Origin: Panicum virgatum
Lineage: Eukaryota > Streptophyta > Magnoliopsida > Poales > Poaceae
Direction: 5' to 3'
DNA: 64,000 bases
Assembly: GCF_016808335.1 (NCBI RefSeq)
Contig: NC_053149.1
Coordinates: 13,691,714 to 13,755,713, forward strand
This document shows, piece after piece, positions 41,167-52,839 of the stretch; position 1 is the first letter of the stretch; each line of letters starts with the position of its first letter. Under the pieces are notes generated by a model that worked only from the letters and a program-made list of their open reading frames with translations, did no database searches and had not been told where the DNA came from. Position numbers and translations under genes: made by a program.

Positions 41167-42514
41167 TGTCGGTGTCCCGACCCGGGGGGCCCGGATCCCA
41201 ACTAGTAAATGCTGCGTGTTTCCTCATCCCAGATGATGATGCAAAAGGCAACATAGTAACACACGGTTTATCCTGGTTCCGGCCGCGGGGCCGTACGTCC
41301 AGCAAAGGGGGTGTGCGAGGGCACTGTATTATCTTGCACCCGGAGTGCTTGTAGTTGGGGGTACAAGCAAGGCGACAGAGGGAGAGAAGCTCCCAAGTCT
41401 CAGCTAGGAGTGGAGTCGGTTGAGATGAGTGCTCAGTAGTCCCTGAACGTCCTCTTGAAGAGAGAAGCCAGAGAGACTAGGCAGACCAGAGTTTAGAGAG
41501 CGCTAAGGGGAGCCAGCCTCCTCCTTTTATAGTCACAAGGAGGGGCGGCGCACATGAGTGGGGCATGGAAGTCGCCGTCCTTCCCTGAATCGTGGGGTAC
41601 AGTGGTCGTACACTATAGGAAGTACACTGTGGGAAGGCGGCGCGCGTCGCTGTCGTCCTGGATTTCGTCCTTGGTCCCGCGAAGATGGCGCCGGTCGTCC
41701 GGCAGTGTCCCGGCGGTAGTAATGGGGCGGGACGGCCCCGGACCCCCTGGTCGGAGTGCGGGCGTACACACTAGAAGGTCCGGGGGACACGTGGAGGTCC
41801 CAGGCTCCTCAAGGAGGGAGGTCCGGGGCCCCGTCCGCGTGTGCTGAACGCTCCGCTCGGGAGGACACGTGATGTTACCGGACCCCTTCCCCAATGGGAG
41901 GTGAGTCCGGGTGGTCGGTGTCGGCAGAACAGGAACGGGAGCAGTGCCGGGCCCGTCTTGTCTCGCGTCGCATGTCCCATAGTCCGGCTACAGCCTTCAG
42001 GATGGCGGAGCGGTGACCAAAGTCAGCAGATGGGACCCCGGTCACATCCACTGTGGGAGTGGCAGCCTGACGCCGTCTGTCCTGGGCGTCGTGGCGGAGT
42101 GGCTGGCCTTTAATGCCTTCGTACGGCGGGTGGTTGGGCGGCGGGGCTGTTTGTCCCTTGTGCCGAGGGGTGGCCTCGAGCGAGGCGGAGATGGCTTACC
42201 TGCTCGAGGGTAGATCCGCTACCCTCGAGCGAGGCGGAGATAGCTTACCTGCTCGAGGGTAGATCCGCTACCCTCGAGCGAGGCGGAGATTGTCCGGCGG
42301 GCCCGAGAGGGACCCTCGAGCGAGGCGGAGATCGTTCCGCGGGTTCGAGGGGGATGTGAATGGGCCGCATGCTGGGCTTCATTGAGTCCTTTCCTTTCTT
42401 CCAAACTGGAAGGAGGCCGTGGGCCTTTTTGGGTCCTAGTCGTCCCAATATGTGTTTGCGTTTAAAGCGATCTTAGTACCCCGATTAGGGTGTCCCTAAT
42501 CGTGGTACCCGAGA
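41167..42514 (-). repeat. Gypsy 5' LTR
   Basis: Pairs with 31380-32768. On the minus strand it ends GGGACACCGACA. A TATA box CTATAAAAGG (minus strand, near 41528) gives a plausible U3/R boundary. The start word is TCTCGGGTACC, with one change from TGTCGGG. Two 49-bp hairpin units lie at 42188-42285. Confidence 0.8.
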
Positions 42515-43716
42515 GTAGCCCCCGAGGCTTTGGTTGAATTAGTGGGTTCGGCCAAAGGGTAATTCGGGGATTTTCCCTTTTGACGTGATCAGTCAATGCC
42601 ACGCACCCGCCAGACGCGCCTGAGCACCAGCCCGGCGGATGTGACAACACGCCGGTCGGGATAGTGCGCCTGCGGGTAGAGTACTTCGAGGCGCGTGCCT
42701 TTTTGTTTGTTTGTTTAAAGGACAAGACGTGTCCGCGCGCTGAGGGGGGCCAAGGCGACGGTGGCACTCGCTGCTTGGCAGCTAGCGCTTTCATCGCGCT
42801 GTCCCGCACGTAGGGCCTTGGCCCCGGCGTTCCTGGTCGCTTTGCGGCGCGCCGTTCGAGGGCGGCCGGCCAGAGCCGACGCTGCACCGCTTAGCGTCCA
42901 GGGGCTCAGCTCCGCTTTATTTCGTTCGGTCGTGTCTCGGCGCGGTGACCAAGGACCTCTTTTGCTCGTGGAGTGCCACGTCGTCACGGGTGATACAAGC
43001 CTCCGCTCTTCGCCAAGCGTGAAGCTTTGTGCCCGGCGCAGCAATAAATAGGGGTCGTGGGGTTCCCTTTCCTCTTCAACCTCCCAACTCTTTCTTCCAG
43101 CCTCGCCTAAATCTTGTAATGTTTCATTTGCTTTTTTGTGACGGGCCCCCAGATGGGGTGGCCCGGCTTTTTTAGGCTTTTGGCGCTAGAAGAATGCTTG
43201 CGAGCGGTAGGGGAAGACCGGAGTGGGCGTGCGCTCCATCCCTTAGGTTCAGTGGGATCAGCAGAAGAGCATTGGGCCCGTGGGGTCCTGCTTCTGCGAT
43301 GTCCCCTAGCCTGAAGGGGGATGGAGACGCCTGACCATGGCATTAGTGCCAGGTTGGGCGGTTGTTTTTCGTATCGTCCCCCCCCCCGGCGGCAAGGTTG
43401 CTCTCGGGGAGATGGTGCGGAGGGCGCTGTCCGCCAGCTCGACCCCCCGCATGGTCTTCGGTGGAGGAGACGCTAGAAGAAGGCTTGCGAGGAAAGCATC
43501 CCGCTGGACCCGTGTGGTCTGGGGGCTGGTCCTCGCATCCCTAGCAGCCTCGCTGTTGCGTCAGCTAGGGGCTCGGTGCCTTTCTTCGTCGCTCACTCCT
43601 CCCCAAGACAGGAAAAATTGCCACGTAGGTGGCAACGTGTTTGTATTTTTCGATGGCTTCGCGCCGGTGACCCTTTGTAATCATTATTTGCATTTGAGCA
43701 ATAAAGGTACCCGACA
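42515..43716. repeat. Extra Gypsy sequence outside the 5' LTR
   Basis: 42515-43287 is nearly identical to 32769-33540, the polypurine-tract side of the element including the antisense promoter (AATAAATAG at 43043). 43288-43716 has no match in the window and ends GGTACCCGACA, a proper LTR terminus on the minus strand, followed by CAAAT. Either the true LTR is longer than 1.35 kb, or this is the remnant of a second tandem copy joined by recombination. Confidence 0.7.
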
Positions 43717-43721
43717 CAAAT

Positions 43722-44567
43722 CACATGAATATTCTTCTGAGATAGTAACCTTTCTACTTGGAGACCAATCTGAACTTGCATCATGATGCAGGAACATGTC
43801 ACTCCGAGTTTCTTTTGTTAGTCAATCTAGCATTCCAAACAAGGAGCAGCGTGTCATGTATGCTACCAGGTTTCCATTAGCATCTAAAGACTATTTTGCT
43901 AAAACTAAAAAAACAAGAATTAGCAAGCACATGTTATATTAACGTGTTCAGGAATCAACATATGACAACAAAGACCAAGATTTGTCAACGACGTAACAAT
44001 TAACATGGTTGATCTCTGCAATGAAAAATAGAATGAAGAGAGTGCTCAACAACCGAACTATATGACTGAACGGCAAGAACCCCTATCCATAGGCCCAACG
44101 ATCCTAAATAGGGAGTTCTAAGGCGCGATCTAAGAACGCATCAGGCATGCGGAGGAATGCACGGATCAACAAGCACCTAATAAGAGCACAAAAACAAACC
44201 CGCCCCACGGGAGCACAAATTGGAGCGAGGACGAGAGGGGCGACCGGGGCACTTACCTCTGGCGGCGGCGGCGCCGGCCGAGCTGCTGGCCCTGGCGCCG
44301 GGTCCACAGGAGTTCAACTCCAAGAAACGCGGTGAGGGGAAGGAGGAGAGAGGCGGCGGCCTACGGGTGAGAAGGCAGACGAGGAGAAGCTCGCTGCCGG
44401 TGCGCCGCCGAGCCGCCGCCAGGACGCCGTCGCCTCGCGCCGCCGGTGCGCCGCCGAGCGCGCCGCCGGGACCCTGCCTCTCCTCGAGTCGCGCCGCCAG
44501 GACGCCGCTCGCCTCGAGTCGCGCTGCTCCCCGGATGGATTGATTCCTGGACTCTTGAGCTGTGGAT
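43722..44567 (-). other. Flank with a GC-rich 5'-exon-like segment (copy 1)
   Basis: 44257-44543 read on the minus strand is GC-rich and ends at a good donor (CAGAG|GTAAGT at 44256). A related segment near 55603-55760 also ends in a donor. Both contain GCCGCCAGGACGCCG and CTCGAGTCGCG words. It looks like the first exon or 5' UTR of a minus-strand host gene, present twice in direct orientation. No protein was recognised. 43722-44200 shows nothing. Confidence 0.4.
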
Positions 44568-44575
44568 TGGTTCCG

Positions 44576-44915
44576 GGCGTTCTTTTCTTTTTTATATTTA
44601 AAAAATCAAAATTTCAAAAATATATGCCTGTTTTGAAAAATTTCAAAATTACCCCCGGTCGCCCTATGGGGGCGACAGGTCCTAGATGTAATTTTTTTTC
44701 TTCAAATTTGCAATGAGGTCCATGGTCGAAAAAAAAGAAAGGGGGGCTGTCGCCCCCCCCCCTTGGGCGACCGGGCCACGCCACCCTATATAAGCATCCG
44801 ACCCCCATTCCCTCCTCATTTGAGCCCGAAAATTTCACCAAAAATCTAGAAAAAAAGAGAGGGGTGAGGAGAAGGAAAGCGACGAAGCCCTGCCGGATTC
44901 CGCACTTGTGATCTG
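44576..44915 (+). repeat. MULE A left TIR with TATA box
   Basis: Matches, in inverse, 52035-52452, and also the TIRs of B. Inward order: T/A-rich end, CGGTCGCCCTATGGGGGCGACAGG-type palindromic block, an A run, a second CTGTCGCCCCC block, TATATAA at 44787-44793, and a leader ending CCGCACTTGTGATC. The TATA faces the transposase. Confidence 0.88.
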
Positions 44916-45267
44916 CACGTTAGTACATTTAGTTTATTTATTTTTGCATTGGTAGTATAGAGTAATTTAATTTAATTAGGACTATAGTAGAACCATTTAA
45001 GTAGGAGTTTAATGATACTTTAGTTACGTAGTAGTAAATTAGTACTACGGATTTATTATTACAATTGCAGTACTATTAGAGACGTGTTTATAAATTAATT
45101 ACGATTTAGAATAGAATTTGGCATATGCAGTATAGAATTTGAGTGTCATCACGTAGTTATGAATACTTATACGTTGTAGTTGAATTCCATACTTAGTTTT
45201 TACGGATTATTGAATAAGGTAGTGAAGTAAAGAGAATAACTCGATAAGTATTCTGTGATATTCAGAT

Positions 45268-47036
45268 ATGTCGAGCAAGATGCAGTTTTAATTATTTTAT
45301 GGTGACTACAATGTTTTGTATGGGCCAAATGGAGTAGACCTTTCTGACTTTAAGTGCACATCTAACGCCATAGATAAACCTCTGGAAAGGAGTTTTAGTT
45401 CCATATGTAAGTGGCTGCAGCGTGGGTTCCGTGTTGATCCGTTGACACATGTGATGACCGTCCAGTCTCTTGTTAATTGGGAGGTAGAAAGTGATTTATG
45501 GGAATTGATGATGATACACAACACTGATGACTGGCAGAAGTACATGCAAGCAGTTCTAGAGCGTGGGTGGCCTCTGGCCATTCTTATTCAAATCCGAAAG
45601 AAGACACAAAATGAAATCCAACATGGTGCAGATCAAGCAACTCCGAGTATTCGAAGAGAGACCAATTATGTTGAGCAAGATGAGTCAGAAGAGATAGAGA
45701 ACCAAAACATTGAAGCCGTAAAAGATGCTGTGCGACTATGGGCAATATTATTGAAATGAGAATTTAGAGGCGTAAAGTCTGGCAGTAAAGAATATGAGGT
45801 GAAGTGTGTGAATGATGGATGTCCATGGTGAGTACATGCATTCAAGGGAAAATGAAAGTCGAACGGGAAATGTTCCATTGTGACAGAGCACACTTGTTTG
45901 CTGTCAGAAGTTCTTCCCTCGCATCGCAATATATCATGCGACTTTGTTGCAAAGCAAATATATGGGTTGATTATGGACAATCTAAATTATGAGCCAAAAA
46001 TGATTGTTCGACACATTGAGCAGACTTACCAGTACACCATTAGTTATTTGAAGGCATGGCGGGCTAAACAAAGGGTGTTCGAGATGCGGTTCGGCACATA
46101 TGAGGCATCATATGATAACCGCAATCGGGGTAGATTGCAACAACCAAATAGTCATTTTCACATTGGATTCGAGGTGCTCCTAAGGAGAAATGGTCATTCC
46201 TTTATGATACCAACGGAATACGGTATGGTATTCAGACAACGAACCATGCCGAGTGTTTCAATATGGTTATGCGTTCTTGTCGTGCCTTTCCTCTTTTGGG
46301 AATTATTGAGTTCATCATGTATGGGTGCATGAAGTATTTCAGAGAGCATTACATGGCTGCAAGCATAAACATCAGCAACTCCCAAATTCAGTTTTGCACA
46401 AGAGTGACACAATATATGCAATAGAAGATTGAAAAGGCCAAACTGCACCGCGTCATATCGACAGGTACAATGGAGCATAGATTTGAGGTTCTATGCAAGG
46501 ATATAACTGGTCGTGGTATCCGTAGAGATAGGGTTGTACAGGAGAGTTTGATTACAGTAGATGGCAAAGTCTTCTGCTCCTGCATGAAGCCTAAGTTATT
46601 GCATTTGCCATGCTCGCATCTCATTGCGGCATGTGCAGAGTCTGGGTTGCAGACAGGAGTATTTGTTTCACCTTACTTCAGTAAGGAAGCAGCTGTATCC
46701 ACCTGGGGATATGAGGTATACGGGATTGGAATAGTGGGGCCTTTCATTCAGGATAATGGGAATAAGATGTTTATTCCTGATCCAGCCACTAAGAAAGGCA
46801 AAGGCCGCCGTCAGACACGTCGTATTCGGAATGGTATGGACGAGTCCAAAGCAAGCAAGGCAGAAAAGCGTTGCAGCCAATGTGGAGCATTGGGTCACAA
46901 CTACAAGAAGTGTCCTCAGAATGCACTTCACGATGCTGCTGACGTCGGTCCTTCTGGAAATCCCAGAGATGGAGCACCTCCTACGTTCAGACGACCATTG
47001 GCGAGAATTGCTCATGGAAGGCATTCGGTGTCATGA
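45268..47036 (+). pseudogene. MURA-like transposase of MULE A, deleted core
   Basis: ATG 45268-45270 begins MSSKMQF, and codon 8 is TAA. Further stops lie at 45757, about 45828 and about 45853. Two deletions near 46122 and 46150, judged against MULE B, remove most of the DDE core including the first catalytic Asp, and the frame is shifted after them. The SWIM finger (FCSCMKPKLLHLPCSH) and the CCHC knuckle (CSQCGALGHNYKKC) survive near 46570-46920. A relic, unable to encode transposase. Confidence 0.88.
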
Positions 47037-47272
47037 TCCACAATTGTATCGAACATATCTGTAATATGTAGTAATCGTGCGTCCAGTTTGTATGGAACAT
47101 ATCTGTAATGTATAAATATCGTGCGTGGAGTTTGTATCGAACCTATCTGTAATATATAGTAATCGTGCGTGGAGTTTGTATCGAACCTATCTGTAATGTA
47201 TAAATATTACGCGTCCAGTTTGTATGAAACATATATGTACCTATGTGTTCTCATATATTTTTGAATGCAGGT

Positions 47273-49492
47273 ATGGAGATGGACTCCTTGCTAAACCCAG
47301 TTATCGACTCGAGCCACAGGTCTTACTTTGCAGCAGTTGAGCACCGAGCTCTAGAGGTGCTACGTCCTCGTCCACCCGGGGAGGCGATCTCTATACACCA
47401 CGATTGTTGTGACAGGTATGTAATGAAATATTATTGTTTATCACTTATGTATTCGTCGGTATTCCTTTGTTTCGACAATTTTGTTTATTGCTGGTTACGT
47501 GAGACCGGTCTACTGACTCTGAGCTGTCTTGTCAAGGGTGGGCCTATTCAGCTCGACCGATCCCTCCTGACGACGCTCGTTGACGACGCCCGTGTGGGGA
47601 GATGACTCCTACACTGCAGGACGTGGCCTACCTCCTCGGCCTCCCTATCGTCGGGGAGGCTGTAGGTCCCCGTGTGGTGGCGGCCTCGTGGAAGGATGAC
47701 CTGGAGGCCCGTTTTGCCCTGGTTGACCGCGTGGAAGAAGCAGGTCCGATCAACCCGCACCCACGAGCAGCAGGTCCTTCGAAGACCTGGTTCCTACAGT
47801 TTACAGTATGTATTCATTGCATATTTAAATTTAATTGTTACAATTCACATGTTCCATTGTCAGTTGAAACCATTAATCTTAATTGTTTATGCAGCCTGCC
47901 CTATTGGCTGCGGATGCCGACGAGTACAGTGTGACCAGATCGCTGGAGGCGTACCTACTTTGGTTGTTTGGTTACATCATGTTCAACAACTCTCATGGCA
48001 ACTCGGTCTATAGGATTCTCCTTCCGTATGCACGGGAGATTGCGGATGGGGACGAAGATGTACCGCCCTATAGCTGGGGTGAGGCGGTACTTGCAGCCAC
48101 TTACCGTGGACTCTGCGACGGCTGCATGAAGACACATGAGAACGCTATCCTGGCAGGGTGCTCACTACTGCTACAGTTTTGGTCGTACGAGAGGCTAGCC
48201 GTTGGTCGGCCCATGGTCAGCCACGAGCCTTACCACAGGGCGTGTCAGTCGCCAGGACCACAGGTAATTATGAATGAACTTGGCTCATACATTCGTGTCG
48301 AATCTAACGATTCTTCGTGGTCCACTTTTGTAGGTTGTCAAGGAGTGGCTTGTCGTGCTCTGATGATTGGCTCACCAAGATGCAGCCGTGACTGGACCAA
48401 TGGGAACAGGCAGACGAGCACTTGGTCCATCCAACAGGACCACACACAGACAGCTCCTTTAGGGCTTACCTCACCTGGTACTTACCCCGGACTCGGGCTC
48501 GTCTGGTTTATGTTGACACTCACCCGCAGCCACACCAGGCGAGGCCTTAGGATGGCTATGCGCGACACCACGTGGAGGCACTAGCTAGCGCGATTAGTCT
48601 CTTAATCATATTTGCATATATATATTAATATTCATAATATAATTCATGTGTTTCTAACTGTTTCTTTACTGAATGGATGCAGTTTCGCCTTTGCAACATG
48701 ATGGAGACGGACTGCTCGACTTACCTGACGAGGGTACGTGCCGGATCCCCAATGACCCAGTTTGAGCAGACAGAGACATGGTCAAGGCAGCGTGACCAAT
48801 TGCGTTAGGTAGTGCACAACTTGGGAAGTAGTGTGCAGTACGAAGACAGCCACGGGTCGTCCCAGGCCTCGTCGACGTTCCCATGTCCGTCGACCGTGCA
48901 CGGGCCGACGTCGCAGTTCTTCCCAAGTGCAGGTAACGTAGGTATCTCTTTAAAATTAGATCAAGTGTTCCTACATATTTACTAATATCACAAACATGAT
49001 ACGATCCAGCTACTGCGTTCGGCCATACTGGAATGTTTAGAGGGACAGCACCAGTTGGCGGACCGTATCCAGGGATGGTACCGGGGCCACAGATACCGGC
49101 CTACACAGGTTAGTTTATGTTTCGTATTCCGATTTCTACCTGTCATGACGAAATACACGAAAGTACGCTACCATCCGCATTTTATGCGTAGGATTCTACC
49201 CGATGCGGGCGCCGGACCTTCTTCTTCCTCCTTTCCACCAGATAACGAGGGCTTCACCTTAGACGACCTCGACAGCTTGACTCCAGACGAGCCTGCCGCG
49301 CAAGGTGACCCCGATGTCTTGGGGTATTCACAGCTAGAAGGAGCACCACTTGGAATCTCTCACCAGCAGACACCGCAGCCCCTTTCGCGTCCTGAGCGAC
49401 AGGTGAGGTCTCCGGATGTTCTCACCTACTCCGAGGGCCATGTCCGTGCCCAGCAGAGGGCTAAGAGGGTCCGACGCCCTAGGGGTGGTTAG
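47273..49492 (+). pseudogene. Plant mobile domain (PMD) gene of MULE A
   Basis: Downstream of the transposase, same strand. ATG 47273 follows a TGCAG acceptor-like site. Recognisable PMD blocks: LRETGLLTLSCLVKGG, IQLDRSLLTTLVD, MTPTLQDVAYLLGLPI (47602 on), EAYLLWLFGYIMF and LAATYRGLCDGC. Damage against the PMD pattern: a deletion between LVD and GEMT removing the usual FHLPCGEM start (frame change near 47585), and a second deletion after SHEPY near 48236 where the text jumps to the end of an exon present in full in B. The C-terminal exon ends RVRRPRGG-stop at 49492. PMD proteins (MAIN/MAIL type) are known both as plant nuclear proteins and inside transposons. Confidence 0.75.
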
Positions 49493-49640
49493 ATATATCT
49501 GATGTTTGTATCTCTGATGTTTATTTGTAATGAGATAGCTGTGGACCGCTTATTTCTATCCGATGTTTATGATTTTGCTAGTTTAGTTGTCATTTGTTTC
49601 TATAGATACTATTGATGTGAACTTGTTATGTTTGTGGGTT

Positions 49641-49794
49641 CCATAATGCTCGTGAAATAAGGGAAGTTCTGGCAAAAAATTTTCGTGATTTAATGAAGGA
49701 CAAGTTAGGTGCGGTAGGAGTTAGCGGCCGAGATCCCGCCGACGATGATGACGACTACCGCATACAGTGTAAACTTCGTGATACGCTCAAATAG
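49641..49794 (+). other. Unknown conserved fragment in MULEs A and B
   Basis: Reads NAREIREVLAKNFRDLMKDK and then an Asp-rich tail with a stop near 49792. A matching stretch on the minus strand of B (about 58830-58975) keeps the frame. It faintly recalls the C-terminus of PIF-type transposase-derived proteins, but I cannot assign it. 49795-50190 has sequence shared with B but no recognised domain. Confidence 0.3.
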
Positions 49795-50191
49795 CTCAAA
49801 ATAGGAACCATAGTGTATCTAGCCGCGAGTACGAGATCACAGGTTGCCACTGCTCAGCACGGCGATCACGGGTTTCCCAAATGTCGCATTCTTTGCCCAG
49901 ACATACATGACAAAAGACGACAACCCAATAGCAGTGCCCTTCCACCATTTCAAAAAGATGTGACAACACGGCAACCACACCAGCTCACCTTCAAAGCCGT
50001 CTCTCTGGCGAGGACGACGGACCTGTCATTCTACAGCGAAGGTCTGTGGCATGTAGTGGGGAAGGCGACATCTAGGCGCGATCGACCGAGCGGCAGCAAT
50101 GCAGTGCTGTGAGTCTGCATGCACAGAGATGCATTGAGTAGTCATTTCGAGAATCGAATCTAGCCTTTTCAGTGTTAGGTCAGCTAGCCTC

Positions 50192-50628
50192 TTCACCGAC
50201 GGGATGGATGGCGGTCGGCGTTTCTTTAAATGTCCACACGCATGGGTAATACTCGGTTGTTTCATTTCTTTATCTTCAATGAGACACCTTACATGAAATT
50301 TGTTTTGCAGTCTTCCGATGCTCCAGAAAATTGTGGTTTTACTAGGTGGGTCGATCCTGCACCAATTGATTCTGTTCAGGAGTTCATCGAGTACCTCCAG
50401 ATAAAGATCTTTGATCTCGAATACAAAGTGAACCATTATGAGGAAGTGAGCGAGGGAAACAAAGACGACGAAGATGACGATACCAGCAATGCTGCCGGTT
50501 CACAGGATGAACCATGCACTATTCCTTACTGCAACTGCCCTTGTCACAAGAAGAAGGGCCTTGCGCCTCCGGCACCACCGCCTGCACCACCTGCAATGGG
50601 TGGATACTGCGGAGAAGGCTCAACGTAG
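50192..50628 (+). pseudogene. GRF zinc-finger gene of MULE A, 5' deleted
   Basis: Exon 1 remnant encodes DGMDGGRRFFKCPHAW up to a donor (GTAATAC). Exon 2 after a TTTTGCAG acceptor (50311) encodes SSDAPENCGFTRWVDP, completing the GRF pattern (GRRFFKCP...CGFTRWVDP). An acidic region and a Cys-rich IPYCNCPCHKKKG tail follow. Compared with B, everything 5' of the DGMDGG codons is deleted, including the start and the first Cys/His ligands, and fused to distal sequence at about 50192. GRF fingers bind single-stranded nucleic acid in other proteins; the role here is unknown. Confidence 0.7.
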
Positions 50629-51143
50629 TTTGCTACGTGGGGGTACGGCTACTAGGACTACCCTAGTGCTAGTGACATGCTGCATCGTTGTGTTTGTTGT
50701 GTTTTTTTTTTAAATTACCTAAGTCATATTAGGTTAGTCCAGAATCTGTTTACCGTAGTTTGCAACAGGTTCTGCCATGCCACTGCATGTGTGATGTGTA
50801 TTCCATTATCGTTGTATTATGATGTAAACTTGATGGTTCACATTATGTAATGCATTTCTTAGTTCTTATTTCTTATCGTTATATTAATTAAATGTGTGCT
50901 TTTTAGTATTATAGTGACATGAAAAGCTCCGAAAATATTAAGGACAAGTTCAAAGATTTTCATAGATTCCCGGCTACAACTGCACATTAATGGTAAAAGT
51001 TACAACACACAGAGTCAAGCTCTCAACTGAAAACATAAACAACTAATTGCAGTGGCATGTGCACGCGACAAGATAATTTCTTGTTGCATCTAAACCTACA
51101 ATGCCTTATGGAATGTAAAATGCCGGGATTATATGGTACTACT

Positions 51144-51733
51144 CTACTGAGTGCACCGAGGATATTTGCCCTTCCTAATTGCTTCGAGCCCGGCTTCCTT
51201 CGCACGGCATGCCCTCTCTCGCTTTCTCTCTCTGTCAGCTTCACGTTCGGCCGCCGCTTTACGATCCACCTCCTCCATCATCTTGCGGATCTCTTCTTGC
51301 TCTTTCTTGCGCTTCTCCTCTTGCTGTTCCTCGTGATTCATTCGGCGCCAACGTTCTGCAGCCCACCTTGCTTGTTGTTCCACAAAGTCCTTTGCCTGCT
51401 GCGACTACACGGTGTCGAACTAATGCATAAAATCACAAAGAGGCGGAGGAGACTTTGTCCAACAAAAGTTATAATCATAACTCAATGTTAGGTCACAAAG
51501 AAAAATAGCGTATGTTGTCCTGCTACCTTGGTCTGATCTTTGCCATATCGCTTAGGTGGATCATATTCGTAGTTCTCACACATAAAGAACCTCATGTCGT
51601 AGTCATCTCCTAAAACCTCAGATTGCACGAACTTGCATAACGAACCGCAGAAGCACATTGACACATCAATTCCTTCAGGTACGGTGGCTACACACTTGCT
51701 CCACGGAATGTAGGTTGATCCTGACGAAGACAT
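51144..51733 (-). pseudogene. GRF-type / coiled-coil gene of MULE A (right TIR side)
   Basis: ATG 51733 begins MSSSGSTYIPWSK. Exon 1 (51733-51527, 69 codons, the same length as in MULE C) includes MCFCGSLCK and RFFMCENYEYDPPK and ends at CAAG|GTAGCA. Exon 2 (about 51423-51144) is a Glu/Arg-rich coiled coil ending PRCTQ-stop. The expected CAG|TGG acceptor has changed to CATTAG, and a TAG replaces Gln four codons into exon 2. Confidence 0.75.
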
Positions 51734-52034
51734 TGGCGCTATAGTGTGCTGCGCCAAATGACGAACAAAGATTTAAATAATGCAATATCGTATACCAAAT
51801 CGATGCGTGAAAATATAGGTACTGTCATAATTCTATTGTCTTATGCTGCAATATCAATAAGGTACTGTCATAATTCTATTCTAATGCATAATTAATTTAA
51901 AAACAAGTCTGTAATAGTACTCAAATTGTAATACTAAACGAGTGTTCTAAAGCACCAAATCTAATTCAGCTAATCCGCTAATTAAATTAAATTGTTATAC
52001 AATATCAACGGATTTATATGGAAGTTACCGGTAG

Positions 52035-52452
52035 ATCACAAGTGCGGAATTCGACAGAGTTTCGCCGTTTTTCTTCTCCTCACCCCTCTTTTTTCCTGAA
52101 ATTTTAGGCTCAAATGACAAGGGAATAGCGGCCAGGGCTTATATAGGGGGGAGGGACCCTGTCGCCCCTGGGGTGGGTGACAGGGGCCTGTCGCCCCTGG
52201 GGTGGGCGACAGGCCCCTGTCGCCCGTTGAGGGGAGGGGGCGACAGGCCCCTGTCGCCCGTTGAGGGGAGGGGGCGACAGGCCCCCCTTTCAATTTTTTT
52301 TCGACCATGGACCTCGTTGCAAATTTGAAGAAAAAAAATTACATCTAGGGCCTGTCGCCCCCCATAGGGCGACCGGGGAGTATTTTTGAAATTTTTTAAA
52401 ACAGACATATATTTTTGAAATTTTGTTTTATTTAAAATATATAAAAAAATCC
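52035..52452 (-). repeat. MULE A right TIR with CGACAGG minisatellite
   Basis: Inverse of 44576-44915 with expanded blocks: repeated palindromic GGCGACAGGCCCCTGTCGCC units separated by CGTTGAGGGGAGGGG or CTGGGGTGG. The TATA box (minus-strand TATATAA, 52139-52145) drives the GRF/coiled-coil gene. Confidence 0.88.
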
Positions 52453-52839
52453 TGGTTCCGAGTCCAAAACGGCACGGAACGGCCTGTTTTCATTCCGGAC
52501 TGGGTCTAAACGAACGATGATTCCGGGCCGGATCCGATTTCGAACCGGGCCATTTTGTTCCGGCCCGGAATGCTTTCTAGCATGTATTTTCTACCGTTCG
52601 GCAGGAATAGTTTCTCACGACTTCTTTTTTCTTCAGTTTTTATTTTTGCGAAACCACTTCTTTTTTTCTTCCGTTGTTTCCCAAATCTATCTATCTATCA
52701 TACATCAGTCAATTTAACAGGAGATAAACAAGCCATCAATAAAAAAATTGGCATGAGATGCAGACAGTTTGTCCCAACAGAGAGCACAGACCACCAGACA
52801 TGAGATGGCTCCTGCTATTCGTCCTCTTCACTTTTCTTT

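Larger units (their letters stand above)
31380..43716 (-). mobile_element. Ty3/Gypsy LTR retrotransposon, probably Tat lineage
   Basis: A 12.3-kb minus-strand element. The order along its own strand is 5' LTR, primer-binding site, gag, protease, reverse transcriptase, RNase H, integrase, an oppositely oriented gene, polypurine tract, 3' LTR. The extra antisense gene between pol and the 3' LTR is a known feature of Tat-lineage elements, which is why I favour that lineage. Coding parts have single-base stops, so the copy is non-autonomous. The outer right 1.2 kb (42515-43716) does not fit a simple structure and is described separately. Confidence 0.88.
44576..52452 (+). mobile_element. MULE 'A': transposase, PMD and two GRF-type genes
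   Basis: A 7.88-kb Mutator-like element. TSD TGGTTCCG at 44568-44575 and 52453-52460 (8 bp; the ninth base differs). Ends are GGCGTTCTTTTCTTTTTTAT and, reversed from the right, GGATTTTTTTATAT. Plus-strand order: transposase, PMD gene, an unknown fragment, GRF zinc-finger gene. A second GRF/coiled-coil gene runs from the right TIR on the minus strand. All genes are damaged. It is the inverse-orientation sibling of MULE B. Confidence 0.9.
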
